From positions 91,459 to 155,458 of the forward strand of contig NZ_BAGA01000074.1 of assembly GCF_000308595.1 (NCBI RefSeq): DNA of 64,000 bases. The letters are read 5' to 3'. The DNA is from Nocardia higoensis NBRC 100133. GTDB lineage: Bacteria > Actinomycetota > Actinomycetes > Mycobacteriales > Mycobacteriaceae. Position 1 is the stretch's first letter. The number at the start of each line of letters is the position of its first letter. Under the pieces are notes generated by a model. It was not told the DNA's origin. It made no database searches and worked only from the letters and a program-made list of their open reading frames with translations. Positions 1 through 8,461 of the stretch are shown here, piece after piece. The translations under genes and the position numbers were made by a program.

Positions 1-41
1 GGCGGTCCCAAACCGGGCGGGAGGATCAGCGGGCGGGAGGA

Positions 42-188
42 TCAGCGTGCGGTGGACAGGTCCGGCGGTTCGGGACGATCGTGGCGCATCTCGAACCAGT
101 AGGTGAGGACGACCGTCGCATACGCGGAGACGACGACCAGCGCGGTGACGGCGAGAAGGATGAACAGAAGGGCGACCAGCAGAGCCAT
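42..188 (-). CDS. small single-pass membrane protein
   Basis: This is a 48-residue protein starting MALLVALL. One long hydrophobic helix (about residues 2-31) is followed by a short polar tail ending PPDLSTAR. A longer frame runs upstream, but the ATG at 188 is preceded by a GGGAGC Shine-Dalgarno at normal spacing and the extra N-terminus looks like noise. The family is not recognised. It lies downstream of the flavoprotein operon on the same strand, separated from it by a strong hairpin, so it is probably transcribed separately. Confidence 0.6.
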   Translation of the reverse strand: MALLVALLFILLAVTALVVVSAYATVVLTYWFEMRHDRPEPPDLSTAR

Positions 189-507
189 GTTTGCTCCCGG
201 GAACGGGTCGTGACGGTGTCCGCTCCAGCGAGGGGTGCCGCGTCGCGCCCCTCGAAACGACGGACTCACCTCGAATCCTAGAACCCCGGCGTCGCTGTCG
301 CATGTCGGGCGCGCTGTGAAGCCCGTCATGTCCTGTTACTTCGGGACGTGAAGCGACCCCGCCCGCGAGAAGTCGGGCGGGGTCGCGGACGATCACGCGG
401 GATCGGCTACGCGCCCGCACTTTTCGGTGCCATCGGCGATGCCCGGTCGGGTCGGCTGCGTAGATCGGGCCGCCAGCTGTCGATGACCGGCAGCCGCGGC
501 CGAGATG
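189..507. other. intergenic region
   Basis: This stretch lies between the end of the flavoprotein operon and the small membrane protein. The only structure seen is the hairpin at 353-386. The promoter of the small membrane protein must lie here, but I could not pick a convincing -10/-35 pair. Confidence 0.5.
353..386 (-). terminator. hairpin terminator of the flavoprotein operon
   Basis: A perfect 13-base inverted repeat (GCGACCCCGCCCG at 353-365 and its complement at 374-386) surrounds an 8-base loop. It lies about 120 bases beyond the flavoprotein stop. No T-tract follows, as is usual for actinobacterial hairpin terminators. Confidence 0.6.
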
Positions 508-3207
508 TCAGGCGGTGACGGCCCTCCTGGCGTAAGCGCGCACGTCGGCGTCGGTATCGGCGGTGGCACTGGTGAGCCCGTCGTGCGCACCGGGATGCTC
601 CGGCCAGCGCGCCAGCGAGAGCACCGCCGCCTTGCGCACGTCCAGATGCGGATCCGACAGGGCCCGAACAAGCGGCGGCACAGCGACTTCCGGTGCCGCG
701 CCGGCCAGCCCACGGGCCGCGCCGACCCGCACCTGCCAGGCGGACTGGGTGAGCGCGGAGGCGAGATCGGCGGCGTCCGCGTCGGTGGCGCCGATCGCGG
801 CGAAGGCGGTCAGCGCGGCCGCCCGCACCAGCGGATCGCGATCGCCCGAGAGCGTGCGGATGACCTCGTGACCACCCGTGCCGATCACGGCCAGCCCGTT
901 GGCGACGGCGATCCTGACCTCCCGATTACCGTCGTCCGCCAGTCGCGACACCCCGTCCACGTCGTCGAGGGCGACGAGCGCGCGCACCGCTTCGATACGC
1001 ACGCGGTGATCGGGATCGCCCAGCGCCACGGTGTAATGCTCGGCCGCGCCCGCACGCAGCGCGCGCAGCAGATCGACCACGGTGGCCCGGACCAGCGGGT
1101 CGGGGGAGCCGAGCCGGTCGGCCAGTCCGTCCGCCCGCGGCAGCACTTCCACCAGTTCGCGCAGGCTCTCGGCGGCCGTGCGGCGCACCGAGGCGGCCGG
1201 ATCGTCGAGCGCCTCGATGAGCGGACCGGCGAAACCGTCCGGGGTGTTCTCGGTGAGCACCGCAAGCGCCGCCGCCCGCACGCCCGCGTCCTCGTCGGCC
1301 AGGTAGGACGAAAGATCCTGCACCGTGGGCGAATCCAGCGCGAGCAGAGTGACGATGCGGGGCGAGGGCGGGGTCGCCGGCCTGGCCGGTCGCGCCGCCG
1401 CGGGCTCGTCCTCCCGGTCGGGAGCCCGGCCCGCGCGCACCGGCGGCTGCTCGACCGCGAGATCGGGGCCGGAGGAGGGGATGTCGTCGAGGCCCGGCAC
1501 CGGCACCAGATACGGCGCGACCGGACGCTTGAGGAACTCCATCTCGCCCGCGTCGTTCTTGCGCAGGTTGAGGTGGTAGCGCCAGTCGGCATCGTCGCGC
1601 TCGGGGATGTCGGCGCGCTCGTGGTAGAGGCCCCACCGGGATTCGGTGCGGGTCAGCGAGCTGCGCGCCGCCATCTCCGCGCAGTCGCGGATGAACGACA
1701 CCTCCACCGCGCGCATCAGCTCGTGCGGCGTGCGTGCGCCGATGCCCTCGACCTCGGCGCGCATCCGCTCGAAGGTCTCCACGGCCAGGCCCAGCTTGGT
1801 GGCCGTCTTCGGCGGCGCCACATAGTCGTTGACGAACCGGCGCAGCTTGTACTCGACCTGCGGCTGCGGCGGGCCGTCGGGATTGCGCAGCGGTCGGTAG
1901 ATCAGCTCGTGCGCGGCCTCGATCTGGTCCTGCGGCAGTTCGGCAGGCGCGGGCACGTCGGCGAGGGTGCCCGCGGCGTGCGCGCCCGCCAGGTCGCCGA
2001 AGACGAACGCGCCGATCATGTAGTTGTGCGGCACGCAGGCCAGGTCGCCGGCGGCGTAGAGGCCGGGCACGGTGGTGCGCGCGTGCTCGTCCACCCACAC
2101 GCCCGAGGCGGAATGCCCTCCGCACAAACCGATCTCGGAGATGTGCATCTCGATGTCGTGGGTGCGGTAGTCGTGCCCGCGATTGGCGTGGAAGGTGCCG
2201 CGGGTGGGGCGTTCGGTGGTGTGCAGGATGGATTCGAGGGTGCTCAGGGTCTCCTCGGGCAGGTGCGAGACCTTCAGATAGATGGGTCCGCGGGCGGACT
2301 CGATCTCCCGCTTCACCTCGGCCATCATCTGTCCCGACCAGTAGTCGGAGTCCACGAACCGCTCGCCCTCGGCGTTGACCTGATAGCCGCCGAACGGATT
2401 GGCGACATACGCGCAGGCCGGGCCGTTGTAGTCCTTGATGAGCGGATTGATCTGGAAGCACTCGATCCCGGACAGCTCCGCGCCGGCGTGGTAGGCCATC
2501 GCGTAGCCGTCGCCCGCGTTGGTCGGGTTCTCGTAGGTGCCGTAGAGGTAACCGCTGGCGGGCAGGCCCAGCCGCCCGCACGGTCCGGTCGCCAGGATCA
2601 CGGCCTTCGCGCCGACCACCACGAACTCTCCGGTGCGGGTGTTGAGGGCCGCGACACCGACAGCGCGCCCTTCGTCGGTGAGCACCCGCACCGGCATCAG
2701 CCGGTTCTCGATGCGGATCTTCTCCCGGTTCTCCCGCTTGCGCAGCACCCGGTAGAGCGCCTTCTTGACGTCCTTGCCCTCGGGCATCGGCAGCACGTAG
2801 GAGCCGGAGCGGTGCACCCGGCGCACCGCGTACTCGCCGTACTCGTCCTTCTCGAATTTCACGCCGTAGCGTTCGAGGCGCTGCACCATCGCGAAACCCC
2901 GGGTGGCCGTCTGGTAGACGGTGCGCTGGTCGACGATGCCGTCGTTGGCGCGGGTGATCTCGGCGACGTAGTCCTCGGGTTCGGCCTTGCCGGGGATCAC
3001 GGCATTGTTCACGCCGTCCATGCCCATCGCCAGTGCGCCGGAGTGCCGCACGTGCGCCTTCTCCAGCAGGATCACGTGCGCGCCCTGTTCGGCGGCGGTG
3101 AGCGCGGCCATGGTGCCCGCAGTGCCGCCGCCGACGACGATCACGTCGGTGTCGAGCCGGACGGCTGCCGAGAGGTCGGGAATGCTCGCGATGTCGGGGG
3201 TGCTCAC
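508..3207 (-). CDS. AprA-like FAD oxidoreductase fused to HEAT repeats
   Basis: This 899-residue protein has two parts. Residues 1 to about 580 form a fumarate reductase/succinate dehydrogenase-type flavoprotein. It has a GGGTAG dinucleotide motif at 26-31, an HSGALAMGMDG segment, and a GGHSASGVWVDE ... GLYAAGD block that looks more like adenylylsulfate reductase alpha (AprA) than fumarate reductase. A Pro/Ala-rich linker follows, and about residues 613-899 are seven or more HEAT-type helical repeats (recurring DPxxxVRxxA). Flavoproteins of this class normally end near 570-660 residues, so the repeat tail is an added domain, presumably for protein contacts. The start is GTG and overlaps the ATPase stop as GTGA. 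It is the last gene of the operon and probably works with the ferredoxin encoded at its other end. The true substrate is unknown. Confidence 0.82.
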   Translation of the reverse strand: MSTPDIASIPDLSAAVRLDTDVIVVGGGTAGTMAALTAAEQGAHVILLEKAHVRHSGALAMGMDGVNNAVIPGKAEPEDYVAEITRANDGIVDQRTVYQTATRGFAMVQRLERYGVKFEKDEYGEYAVRRVHRSGSYVLPMPEGKDVKKALYRVLRKRENREKIRIENRLMPVRVLTDEGRAVGVAALNTRTGEFVVVGAKAVILATGPCGRLGLPASGYLYGTYENPTNAGDGYAMAYHAGAELSGIECFQINPLIKDYNGPACAYVANPFGGYQVNAEGERFVDSDYWSGQMMAEVKREIESARGPIYLKVSHLPEETLSTLESILHTTERPTRGTFHANRGHDYRTHDIEMHISEIGLCGGHSASGVWVDEHARTTVPGLYAAGDLACVPHNYMIGAFVFGDLAGAHAAGTLADVPAPAELPQDQIEAAHELIYRPLRNPDGPPQPQVEYKLRRFVNDYVAPPKTATKLGLAVETFERMRAEVEGIGARTPHELMRAVEVSFIRDCAEMAARSSLTRTESRWGLYHERADIPERDDADWRYHLNLRKNDAGEMEFLKRPVAPYLVPVPGLDDIPSSGPDLAVEQPPVRAGRAPDREDEPAAARPARPATPPSPRIVTLLALDSPTVQDLSSYLADEDAGVRAAALAVLTENTPDGFAGPLIEALDDPAASVRRTAAESLRELVEVLPRADGLADRLGSPDPLVRATVVDLLRALRAGAAEHYTVALGDPDHRVRIEAVRALVALDDVDGVSRLADDGNREVRIAVANGLAVIGTGGHEVIRTLSGDRDPLVRAAALTAFAAIGATDADAADLASALTQSAWQVRVGAARGLAGAAPEVAVPPLVRALSDPHLDVRKAAVLSLARWPEHPGAHDGLTSATADTDADVRAYARRAVTA

Positions 3208-3956
3208 AGATACTCCAGGATCTCGGCCCGAAGCGCGGGCCGGTCGACCGGCGTGCGCGGATCGGGGGCCTCGACGACGGCCCGCAGCGCGCCCGCTCCG
3301 GAGCTGTCGCGTCCGAGCACGGCGATGCGGTCGCCGAGGCGAAGGGCCTCGTCGAGGTCGTGGGTGACGAACACGACGGTGGTGGGATGGGCCTGCCAGG
3401 TGTCGACGAGCAGACGCTGCATGGTGGCCCTGGTCTGGGTGTCCAGCGCGCCGAACGGCTCGTCCATCAACAGCGCGCGCGGCGCGCCCGCCAGGCCGCG
3501 GGCCAGCTGGACGCGCTGGCGCATGCCGCCGGACAGGTCGCGCGGCAGGTAGTCGGCATAGGGCGTGAGCCCGACTTCGTCGAGCCAGCGCAGCGCGCGG
3601 GTGCGGCGCTCGGCACGGGGAACACCGCGCAGCTTCAACGCCAGCTCGATATTGCCGCGCGCGGTGCGCCAGGGCAGCAGCGCGTCGTCCTGGAAGACCA
3701 GCGCGCGGTCGGCGGACGGCCCGGTGACCGGCACGCCCTCGGCGAGGACCGTGCCGCCCTCGGGGGCACGCAACCCGGCCAGCGCACGCAGCAGACTCGA
3801 CTTGCCGCAGCCGGACTTGCCGACCAGCACCAGGATCTCGCCCGGCACGATCTCGAGGTCGATCCGCTCGAGGACGGTGCGTCCGCTGTAGCCGAGGCGC
3901 ACCCCTCGCAGGCTCAGCCCCATGCCGGTGGTGGTGGAGTTCAGGGTGCCGGTCAT
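3204..3956 (-). CDS. ABC transporter ATPase (nitrate/sulfonate/taurine type)
   Basis: This 250-residue nucleotide-binding subunit powers import. It shows Walker A GKSGCGKSS, the signature LSGGMRQR, Walker B LLMDEPFGALD and the H-loop THD, in the arrangement of SsuB/TauB/NrtD proteins. The start ATG overlaps the permease stop as ATGA, and its own stop overlaps the flavoprotein start. Transporter and oxidoreductase are therefore translationally coupled. The subfamily usually handles oxoanions or sulfur compounds, but the ATPase does not define the substrate. Confidence 0.88.
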   Translation of the reverse strand: MTGTLNSTTTGMGLSLRGVRLGYSGRTVLERIDLEIVPGEILVLVGKSGCGKSSLLRALAGLRAPEGGTVLAEGVPVTGPSADRALVFQDDALLPWRTARGNIELALKLRGVPRAERRTRALRWLDEVGLTPYADYLPRDLSGGMRQRVQLARGLAGAPRALLMDEPFGALDTQTRATMQRLLVDTWQAHPTTVVFVTHDLDEALRLGDRIAVLGRDSSGAGALRAVVEAPDPRTPVDRPALRAEILEYL

Positions 3957-4858
3957 CGTCGGTCCTCTCTCGGCAGCCAGCGGGTGACCCGGCGTCCGGC
4001 CAGTTCGACCAGCCCGGAGGTGGCGAAGCCGAGGATGCCGATGGTGATCATGCCGACGAACACCCCGGGATAGTCGACGATCGTGTACGCCTGCCAGGTG
4101 CGGTAGCCCAGGCCGAGCCGGCCGGAGATCATCTCCGCCGAGATCAGGCAGATCCACGCCACGCCCATGCCGACCGACAGGCCGCTGAAGACGCCGGGCA
4201 GGATGCCGGGGAACACGACCCGGCCGAGCACGTCCCAGCGCGAGGCGCCGAGCGTGCGGACCGCGTCTTCCCAGATGGTCGGCAGTGCCCGCACCGCGTG
4301 CCTGGTGCTCACCAGCACCGGGAACAGCGACGCGGTGAACGTGATGAACACGATGCCGGACTCGTCGCTGGGGAACAGCAGGATCGCCACCGGCACCAGC
4401 GCGATCGCCGGAATCGGCCGGACCAGCTCGGTGAGCGGCCCGAAGACGTCGCTGAGCAGCCCCGAGCGCCCGAGCCCGATGCCCGCGAGCACGCCGACCA
4501 CCGCGGCCAGCCCGAACCCGGTGATGATGCGGATGAGCGACTGGCCGATGTCGAGGAAGTACTCCTGCCTGCCCAGCTGCTCGCCGAACTCGGCGAGGAT
4601 CTCGGTGACCGTGGGCAGCGCGTCGAACCGGAGACCGGCCCGCACATCGTTGACGGTGAGCAGTTGCCACAGTCCGATCGCGGCGAGCACCGAGGCGACG
4701 CGGATCAGGCGGGACCGCCACTGCGAGCGGCGCGCCGGGGCGGACCGGTCGGCCGCCACAGCGTTCGCGGCGTCCGTGGGCCCGACGGCCGGGGGCTCGG
4801 CTGTCACCGATCCGGCAGCCCTGGATTCGGTCAGCGCGGACTCGGCGACGGTACTCAC
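3953..4858 (-). CDS. ABC transporter permease (nitrate/sulfonate/taurine type)
   Basis: This 301-residue BPD_transp_1 permease is predicted to have about six transmembrane helices. The cytoplasmic EAA-like loop reads EDAVRTLGASRWDVLGRVVFPGILPGV. A roughly 50-residue Ala/Thr-rich cytoplasmic N-terminus precedes the first helix. The start is the GTG at 4858, chosen because it forms a GTGA overlap with the binding-protein stop; longer upstream reading is a shadow of that gene. It is a probable homodimer with the ATPase encoded immediately downstream. Confidence 0.87.
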   Translation of the reverse strand: MSTVAESALTESRAAGSVTAEPPAVGPTDAANAVAADRSAPARRSQWRSRLIRVASVLAAIGLWQLLTVNDVRAGLRFDALPTVTEILAEFGEQLGRQEYFLDIGQSLIRIITGFGLAAVVGVLAGIGLGRSGLLSDVFGPLTELVRPIPAIALVPVAILLFPSDESGIVFITFTASLFPVLVSTRHAVRALPTIWEDAVRTLGASRWDVLGRVVFPGILPGVFSGLSVGMGVAWICLISAEMISGRLGLGYRTWQAYTIVDYPGVFVGMITIGILGFATSGLVELAGRRVTRWLPREDRR

Positions 4859-6282
4859 GGACGCACCTCGGCGATGGCCTGCTCGTAGCCGACCGGGACC
4901 GCGCCGGGATGGGCCTGCCGGTACCGCTGGGCGGCCGACTCGGTCGTGAACGGCAGGAACTTCTCGCCGTCGCGCAGCCAGACCGCCTTGTCGGCGAACC
5001 AGCGGGTGCCCAGCTCGGCATCCGGGATGTAGGCGGCCCGGACCTGTGCGCCTGCGGCCTTCGCCTCGCGCACCGCGCGCAGCAGGCAGTTCGGGTCGGC
5101 GGCAGGCTGCGGCTCCTCGGCCCCGTCTAGCCACACCTCACCGGCGGCGGCCGGATCGCCGGCCTCCACCTTGCACACCGGGTCGGTGCCGCTCACGCGG
5201 CTCGGATTGGCCCTCTCGGCCAGCGCCCGGTCGTAATCGCCCTGGCCGGTCGCCGCGAAGGCCTCGCGCAGCGGGGCGTCGTCGACGAAGCCGGCGATGT
5301 CGAGTTCGGCGAAATCGCCGATCGACTTCAGGTACGGCACATCGCCCTCGAGCGCCTCGACGAGACTCGGCTTGAGCGTGGTGTCGAAGCTGGTGCCGCC
5401 GGGACCGTTGTAGAGGTAGACGACCTCCTGCGGCAGACCCGAGCCCTCGGCGACGATGCGCGCCGCCTCGAAGGGCTGCTCGTTGAGGAAGTTGGTCGCG
5501 TCGAGTTGCGCTGCCAGGAAGGCCTGCAGCACTTCGGGATGCTCGGCGGAGTAGGCGCGCCGGGCGACCACGCCATGGAAGGTCGGATAGTCCAGCTCGG
5601 CGCCGTCGTAGAGCAGCTTGGCCTTGTCCTGGAACACCAGCAGCCCCGGCCAGGCCACGAACTGCGAAAGCCCGCTCACCTGGTGCGATTCCAGTGCGCT
5701 CGCACCCACCTGCGGCTGCTGATTGACCACCTCGACACCGCTCGCCGGGTCGATGCCCGCCCGCGACAGCGCCTGCACCAGCGTGCCGTGCCCGGCGGAG
5801 CCGACGCTCGCCGACACCTTCCGGCCGGCCAGATCGTGCAAGCCGGTCGCGGTCGAATCATTGGGCACCACGACCATGTTCAGCGCGCCCTTGGGGTTGT
5901 ACCCGGTCACCGAGACCAACGAGGTGGCCGACCGCTCATTGGCCTGCGTGCGCGAGCCGTTGATGAGCAACGGGTAGTCGCCCATCGAGCCGATGTCGAT
6001 CTTCTCGGCCACCATTTGCGCGGTGATCGGCGCGCCGGTGTCGTAGTCCTGCCACTCGACCTGGTACTCCGCGCCGCCGGATGCGGTGATCGCGGCGAGC
6101 CGCTGCTCCAGGAATCCCTTGGCGCGCAACAGTGTTCCCGCGGTCACGGTGTTGATGGTCTTGGACTGGTAGCCGATGACCACCTTCACGGTGCCCGCGG
6201 GTGCGTCGTCGGAGGGCTCCAGAGAACAGCCCGCCGCGGCGAGGGCGGCGGCGAGCAGGACGGGGACGAGGCGTGCTTTCAT
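4855..6282 (-). CDS. lipoprotein ABC solute-binding protein with C-terminal NosL-like domain
   Basis: The protein has 475 residues. A signal peptide ends in lipobox AAGC with the lipidated Cys at 19, so it is anchored outside the membrane. Residues about 30-350 are an NMT1/SsuA-like binding domain (VVIGYQSKTINTV near the start, later KIDIGSMGDYPLL). From about residue 364 there is a second domain that resembles NosL, the Cu(I)-binding lipoprotein of nitrous-oxide reductase assembly: it begins DPVCKV (Cys370), has a second Cys at 399, and continues RWFADKAVWLRDG and LPFTTESAAQRY. Typical binding proteins of this class are 320-350 residues, so the extra 110 residues form a real extension. The NosL assignment is by eye. 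A metal or thiol role would fit the redox partners in the operon. Confidence 0.8.
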   Translation of the reverse strand: MKARLVPVLLAAALAAAGCSLEPSDDAPAGTVKVVIGYQSKTINTVTAGTLLRAKGFLEQRLAAITASGGAEYQVEWQDYDTGAPITAQMVAEKIDIGSMGDYPLLINGSRTQANERSATSLVSVTGYNPKGALNMVVVPNDSTATGLHDLAGRKVSASVGSAGHGTLVQALSRAGIDPASGVEVVNQQPQVGASALESHQVSGLSQFVAWPGLLVFQDKAKLLYDGAELDYPTFHGVVARRAYSAEHPEVLQAFLAAQLDATNFLNEQPFEAARIVAEGSGLPQEVVYLYNGPGGTSFDTTLKPSLVEALEGDVPYLKSIGDFAELDIAGFVDDAPLREAFAATGQGDYDRALAERANPSRVSGTDPVCKVEAGDPAAAGEVWLDGAEEPQPAADPNCLLRAVREAKAAGAQVRAAYIPDAELGTRWFADKAVWLRDGEKFLPFTTESAAQRYRQAHPGAVPVGYEQAIAEVRP

Positions 6283-6327
6283 CGTTCTCTCTTGATCGTT
6301 CTCTGGGACTCGGGTCGATGTGCGGGC

Positions 6328-6555
6328 TCAGCGGAGCAGATAGGGCATGTTGACGGAGACGGCGCCGGTGGGGCAGCGGGCGGCGCAGGGCCCGCAGTAC
6401 CAACATTCGTCGACGTGCATATAGGCCTTGCCGTTGTCCGGGTTGATCGCCAGCGAGTCGAGCGGGCAGATCTCCACGCAGAGCGTGCAGCCTTCGATGC
6501 ACAGCGATTCGTCGATCGTGACGGGGATGTCGGCGCGCTGGTTCACCAGTGCCAT
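6328..6555 (-). CDS. 2x[4Fe-4S] ferredoxin, AprB-like
   Basis: This 75-residue ferredoxin has two clusters of ligands: C19-x3-C23-x2-C26-x3-C30-P and C51-x2-C54-x2-C57-x3-C61-P. It should pass electrons to or from the AprA-like flavoprotein at the other end of the operon, as AprB does for AprA, but it lacks the long C-terminal tail of true AprB. A start 15 bases further upstream exists, but the ATG at 6555 has a GGAGGG ribosome site seven bases before it and overlaps the regulator stop as TAATG. That indicates coupled translation. Confidence 0.88.
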   Translation of the reverse strand: MALVNQRADIPVTIDESLCIEGCTLCVEICPLDSLAINPDNGKAYMHVDECWYCGPCAARCPTGAVSVNMPYLLR

Positions 6556-7310
6556 TACAGGACCCTCCATTCGGGATTGCCGCGGGACAGGCTGCCGCGC
6601 ATGGTGATTCGGTCGCCGCGCATGCGGATGTACTCCAGGTCCACCGGCCTGCCGCCGTCGAGGCGCGAGAGCCGCTCGAGCATGAGCAGCGGTGCGCCCG
6701 CGGGCAGGTCGAGCGTGGTGGCGGTGTGCGGATCGGCCGCCACCGCCTCGAGTGCCAGGTCCGCCGAGCCGAGCGAGCAGCCCGCGATCTGTTCGATGAG
6801 CACGAAGATGTCGGTGTTCTCCAGGTCGTGCTCGAGCACCTGTGCGCCGATGTCGGGGGTGAGGTAGGTCAGGTCCAGGCTCAGCGGCATGTCGGCCAGG
6901 TAGCGCAGCCGCTCCACGTGCACGACCCGCTCACCCGGAGCGAGTTCGAGCCTGCGGGCCACCGCGGGCGGGGGAGTGATGTGGGTGGCGACCCGCACTT
7001 CGTTGCGCACCGTGCCGTGGCCCTTGAGCGTTTCCTGCAGGCCGAGCAATTCGTCGAGTCCGTGGTCGTATTTGCGGCGCGCGACCCGCGTGCCCAGCTT
7101 CGGGGCGCGTTCGATCAGACCCTCCTCCTTGAGCAGGGTCAGCGCCTCCCGGATGGTGTTGCGCGAGGCCGCGTATTCCGCCGCCAGTTCCTGCTCGCCG
7201 GGCAGCGCGTCGGCGAACGCGCCGACATGGATCTGATGGCGCAGCAGGTCGGCGACCTGGCGCGCCTGATCCGCGCGCAACCGCCGGATCGGCGCCGGTT
7301 GGGCTCCCAT
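6555..7310 (-). CDS. GntR-family regulator, HutC/UTRA type
   Basis: The 251-residue regulator has an N-terminal winged helix (LRHQIHVGAF, then SRNTIREALTLLKEEGLI) and a C-terminal UTRA ligand-sensing domain containing RVVHVERLRYLADMPLSLDLTYL. The start is taken at the ATG at 7310, just upstream of the HTH; a longer frame adds 47 unlikely residues. Its stop overlaps the ferredoxin start, so it is the first gene of the operon and probably represses it in response to the transported solute or a metabolite. No clear operator was found upstream. Confidence 0.82.
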   Translation of the reverse strand: MGAQPAPIRRLRADQARQVADLLRHQIHVGAFADALPGEQELAAEYAASRNTIREALTLLKEEGLIERAPKLGTRVARRKYDHGLDELLGLQETLKGHGTVRNEVRVATHITPPPAVARRLELAPGERVVHVERLRYLADMPLSLDLTYLTPDIGAQVLEHDLENTDIFVLIEQIAGCSLGSADLALEAVAADPHTATTLDLPAGAPLLMLERLSRLDGGRPVDLEYIRMRGDRITMRGSLSRGNPEWRVL

Positions 7311-7658
7311 TCGCTCCGCCTCTCCCTCGCTGACCTGCACGAACAGCGACGATAGACCCGTTCGGCAGGCGAAAATCACCCGCGGGGAGATGGTCGTGAC
7401 CTTGCGCTCACTTTGCGCCAGGCGGGGGCGCGCATCGACCAGCGCGAACATCGAGGCGCCGGGTTATTACGCCACCCGGCCGCTCAGGTCTCGAGTTTCG
7501 ATCACGCCGATTCGAATGCCCGGTTCGGGGGGCGGACCGCGCCACCGCGCGCCGAGGGCGCCGGGACCGATCCAGGAAATCGGTGGCAGTGCGGCGGCCG
7601 AGCGTGATCAGCTGGACCGTTCGCGATTCTTGCGGACGCTACCGGAGGAGAAGACATC
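7311..7658. other. divergent intergenic region
   Basis: This holds the promoters of the GntR operon (leftward) and the phosphoesterase (rightward). No convincing palindromic GntR/HutC operator, riboswitch or small ORF was recognised. Short frames in it have no supporting ribosome site. Confidence 0.4.
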
Positions 7659-8258
7659 ATGGGTGAGACCTGGTTCACAGCCGACCTGCACCTCGGCCAC
7701 CGCCTGTGTACCCGGCTCCGCGGCTTCGGCGAGGACACCGAGGCGCACGATCGCGCCCTCGCCGAGCACTGGGACGCCGTGGTCCGCCCCGATGACCAGG
7801 TCTGGGTGCTCGGCGACATCTCCATCGGCTCCGGCGCCGCCGAACGCCGAGCTCTCGCCTGGATCGCGCACCGCCCCGGCGTGAAGCACCTCGTCGCGGG
7901 CAACCACGACCCCTGCCATCCCCTGCACGTGCGCTCCCATCTCGCCCAAGCCCGCTTCCTGGCCGTCTTCGCCTCGGTCCAGTCCGCCGCCACCCGCAAG
8001 ATCGAGGGTGAGCGAGTGACGTTGTCGCACTTCCCTTATCGCGACGACGCCGACGGCGACCACTCGCCCGAACTCCGCCACAACGAATGGCGGCCCGTCG
8101 ATCTCGGCGGCTGGCTGCTGCACGGACACACCCACTCGGAGATCGCGCAGCGCGGGCGGCAACTGCACGTCGGCGTGGACGCCCACGGGTTCGCGCCGGT
8201 GCCGTTGCGGTGGGTGGAGGACAGGCTCGCCGATCGCGCGAACGCCGGCGCCCGCTGA
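7659..8258 (+). CDS. calcineurin-like metallophosphoesterase
   Basis: The 199-residue protein carries all the metal-binding motifs of the metallophosphoesterase fold: DLHLGH at residues 8-13, GDIS near 53, GNHD near 80, then LSHFPY and HGHTH in the C-terminal third. It is close in size to small phage- and bacteria-type phosphoesterases that act on phosphomono- or diesters; the natural substrate is unknown. A GGAGGAG ribosome site lies upstream of the ATG. No operon partner is apparent. Confidence 0.85.
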   Translation: MGETWFTADLHLGHRLCTRLRGFGEDTEAHDRALAEHWDAVVRPDDQVWVLGDISIGSGAAERRALAWIAHRPGVKHLVAGNHDPCHPLHVRSHLAQARFLAVFASVQSAATRKIEGERVTLSHFPYRDDADGDHSPELRHNEWRPVDLGGWLLHGHTHSEIAQRGRQLHVGVDAHGFAPVPLRWVEDRLADRANAGAR

Positions 8259-8461
8259 ACCACCGGATACAGCAGCCGGTTCGTGAGCCGAGAGGTCGGA
8301 GGGGATTCTCCGGTCGACGGAACGGTCTCGCCCGGCGCCGAGGTGCCTGCCCATTCACCCACGGGGCGCGGCAACGGCGGGGGTGGACGCCGAACCCGCC
8401 GAGTTCTGTATCGTCGCTGCGTTCTGTGTCGTCGTTGACGGCCGTCTCGGAAGTGGGTGCT

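Noticed and set aside
505..3552. A 1015-codon open frame on the plus strand opposite the flavoprotein gene.
   Set aside because: Its translation is Arg/Gly/His-rich low complexity with no fold-like pattern, and the opposite strand carries a clear flavoprotein. Long antisense frames are expected at this GC content.
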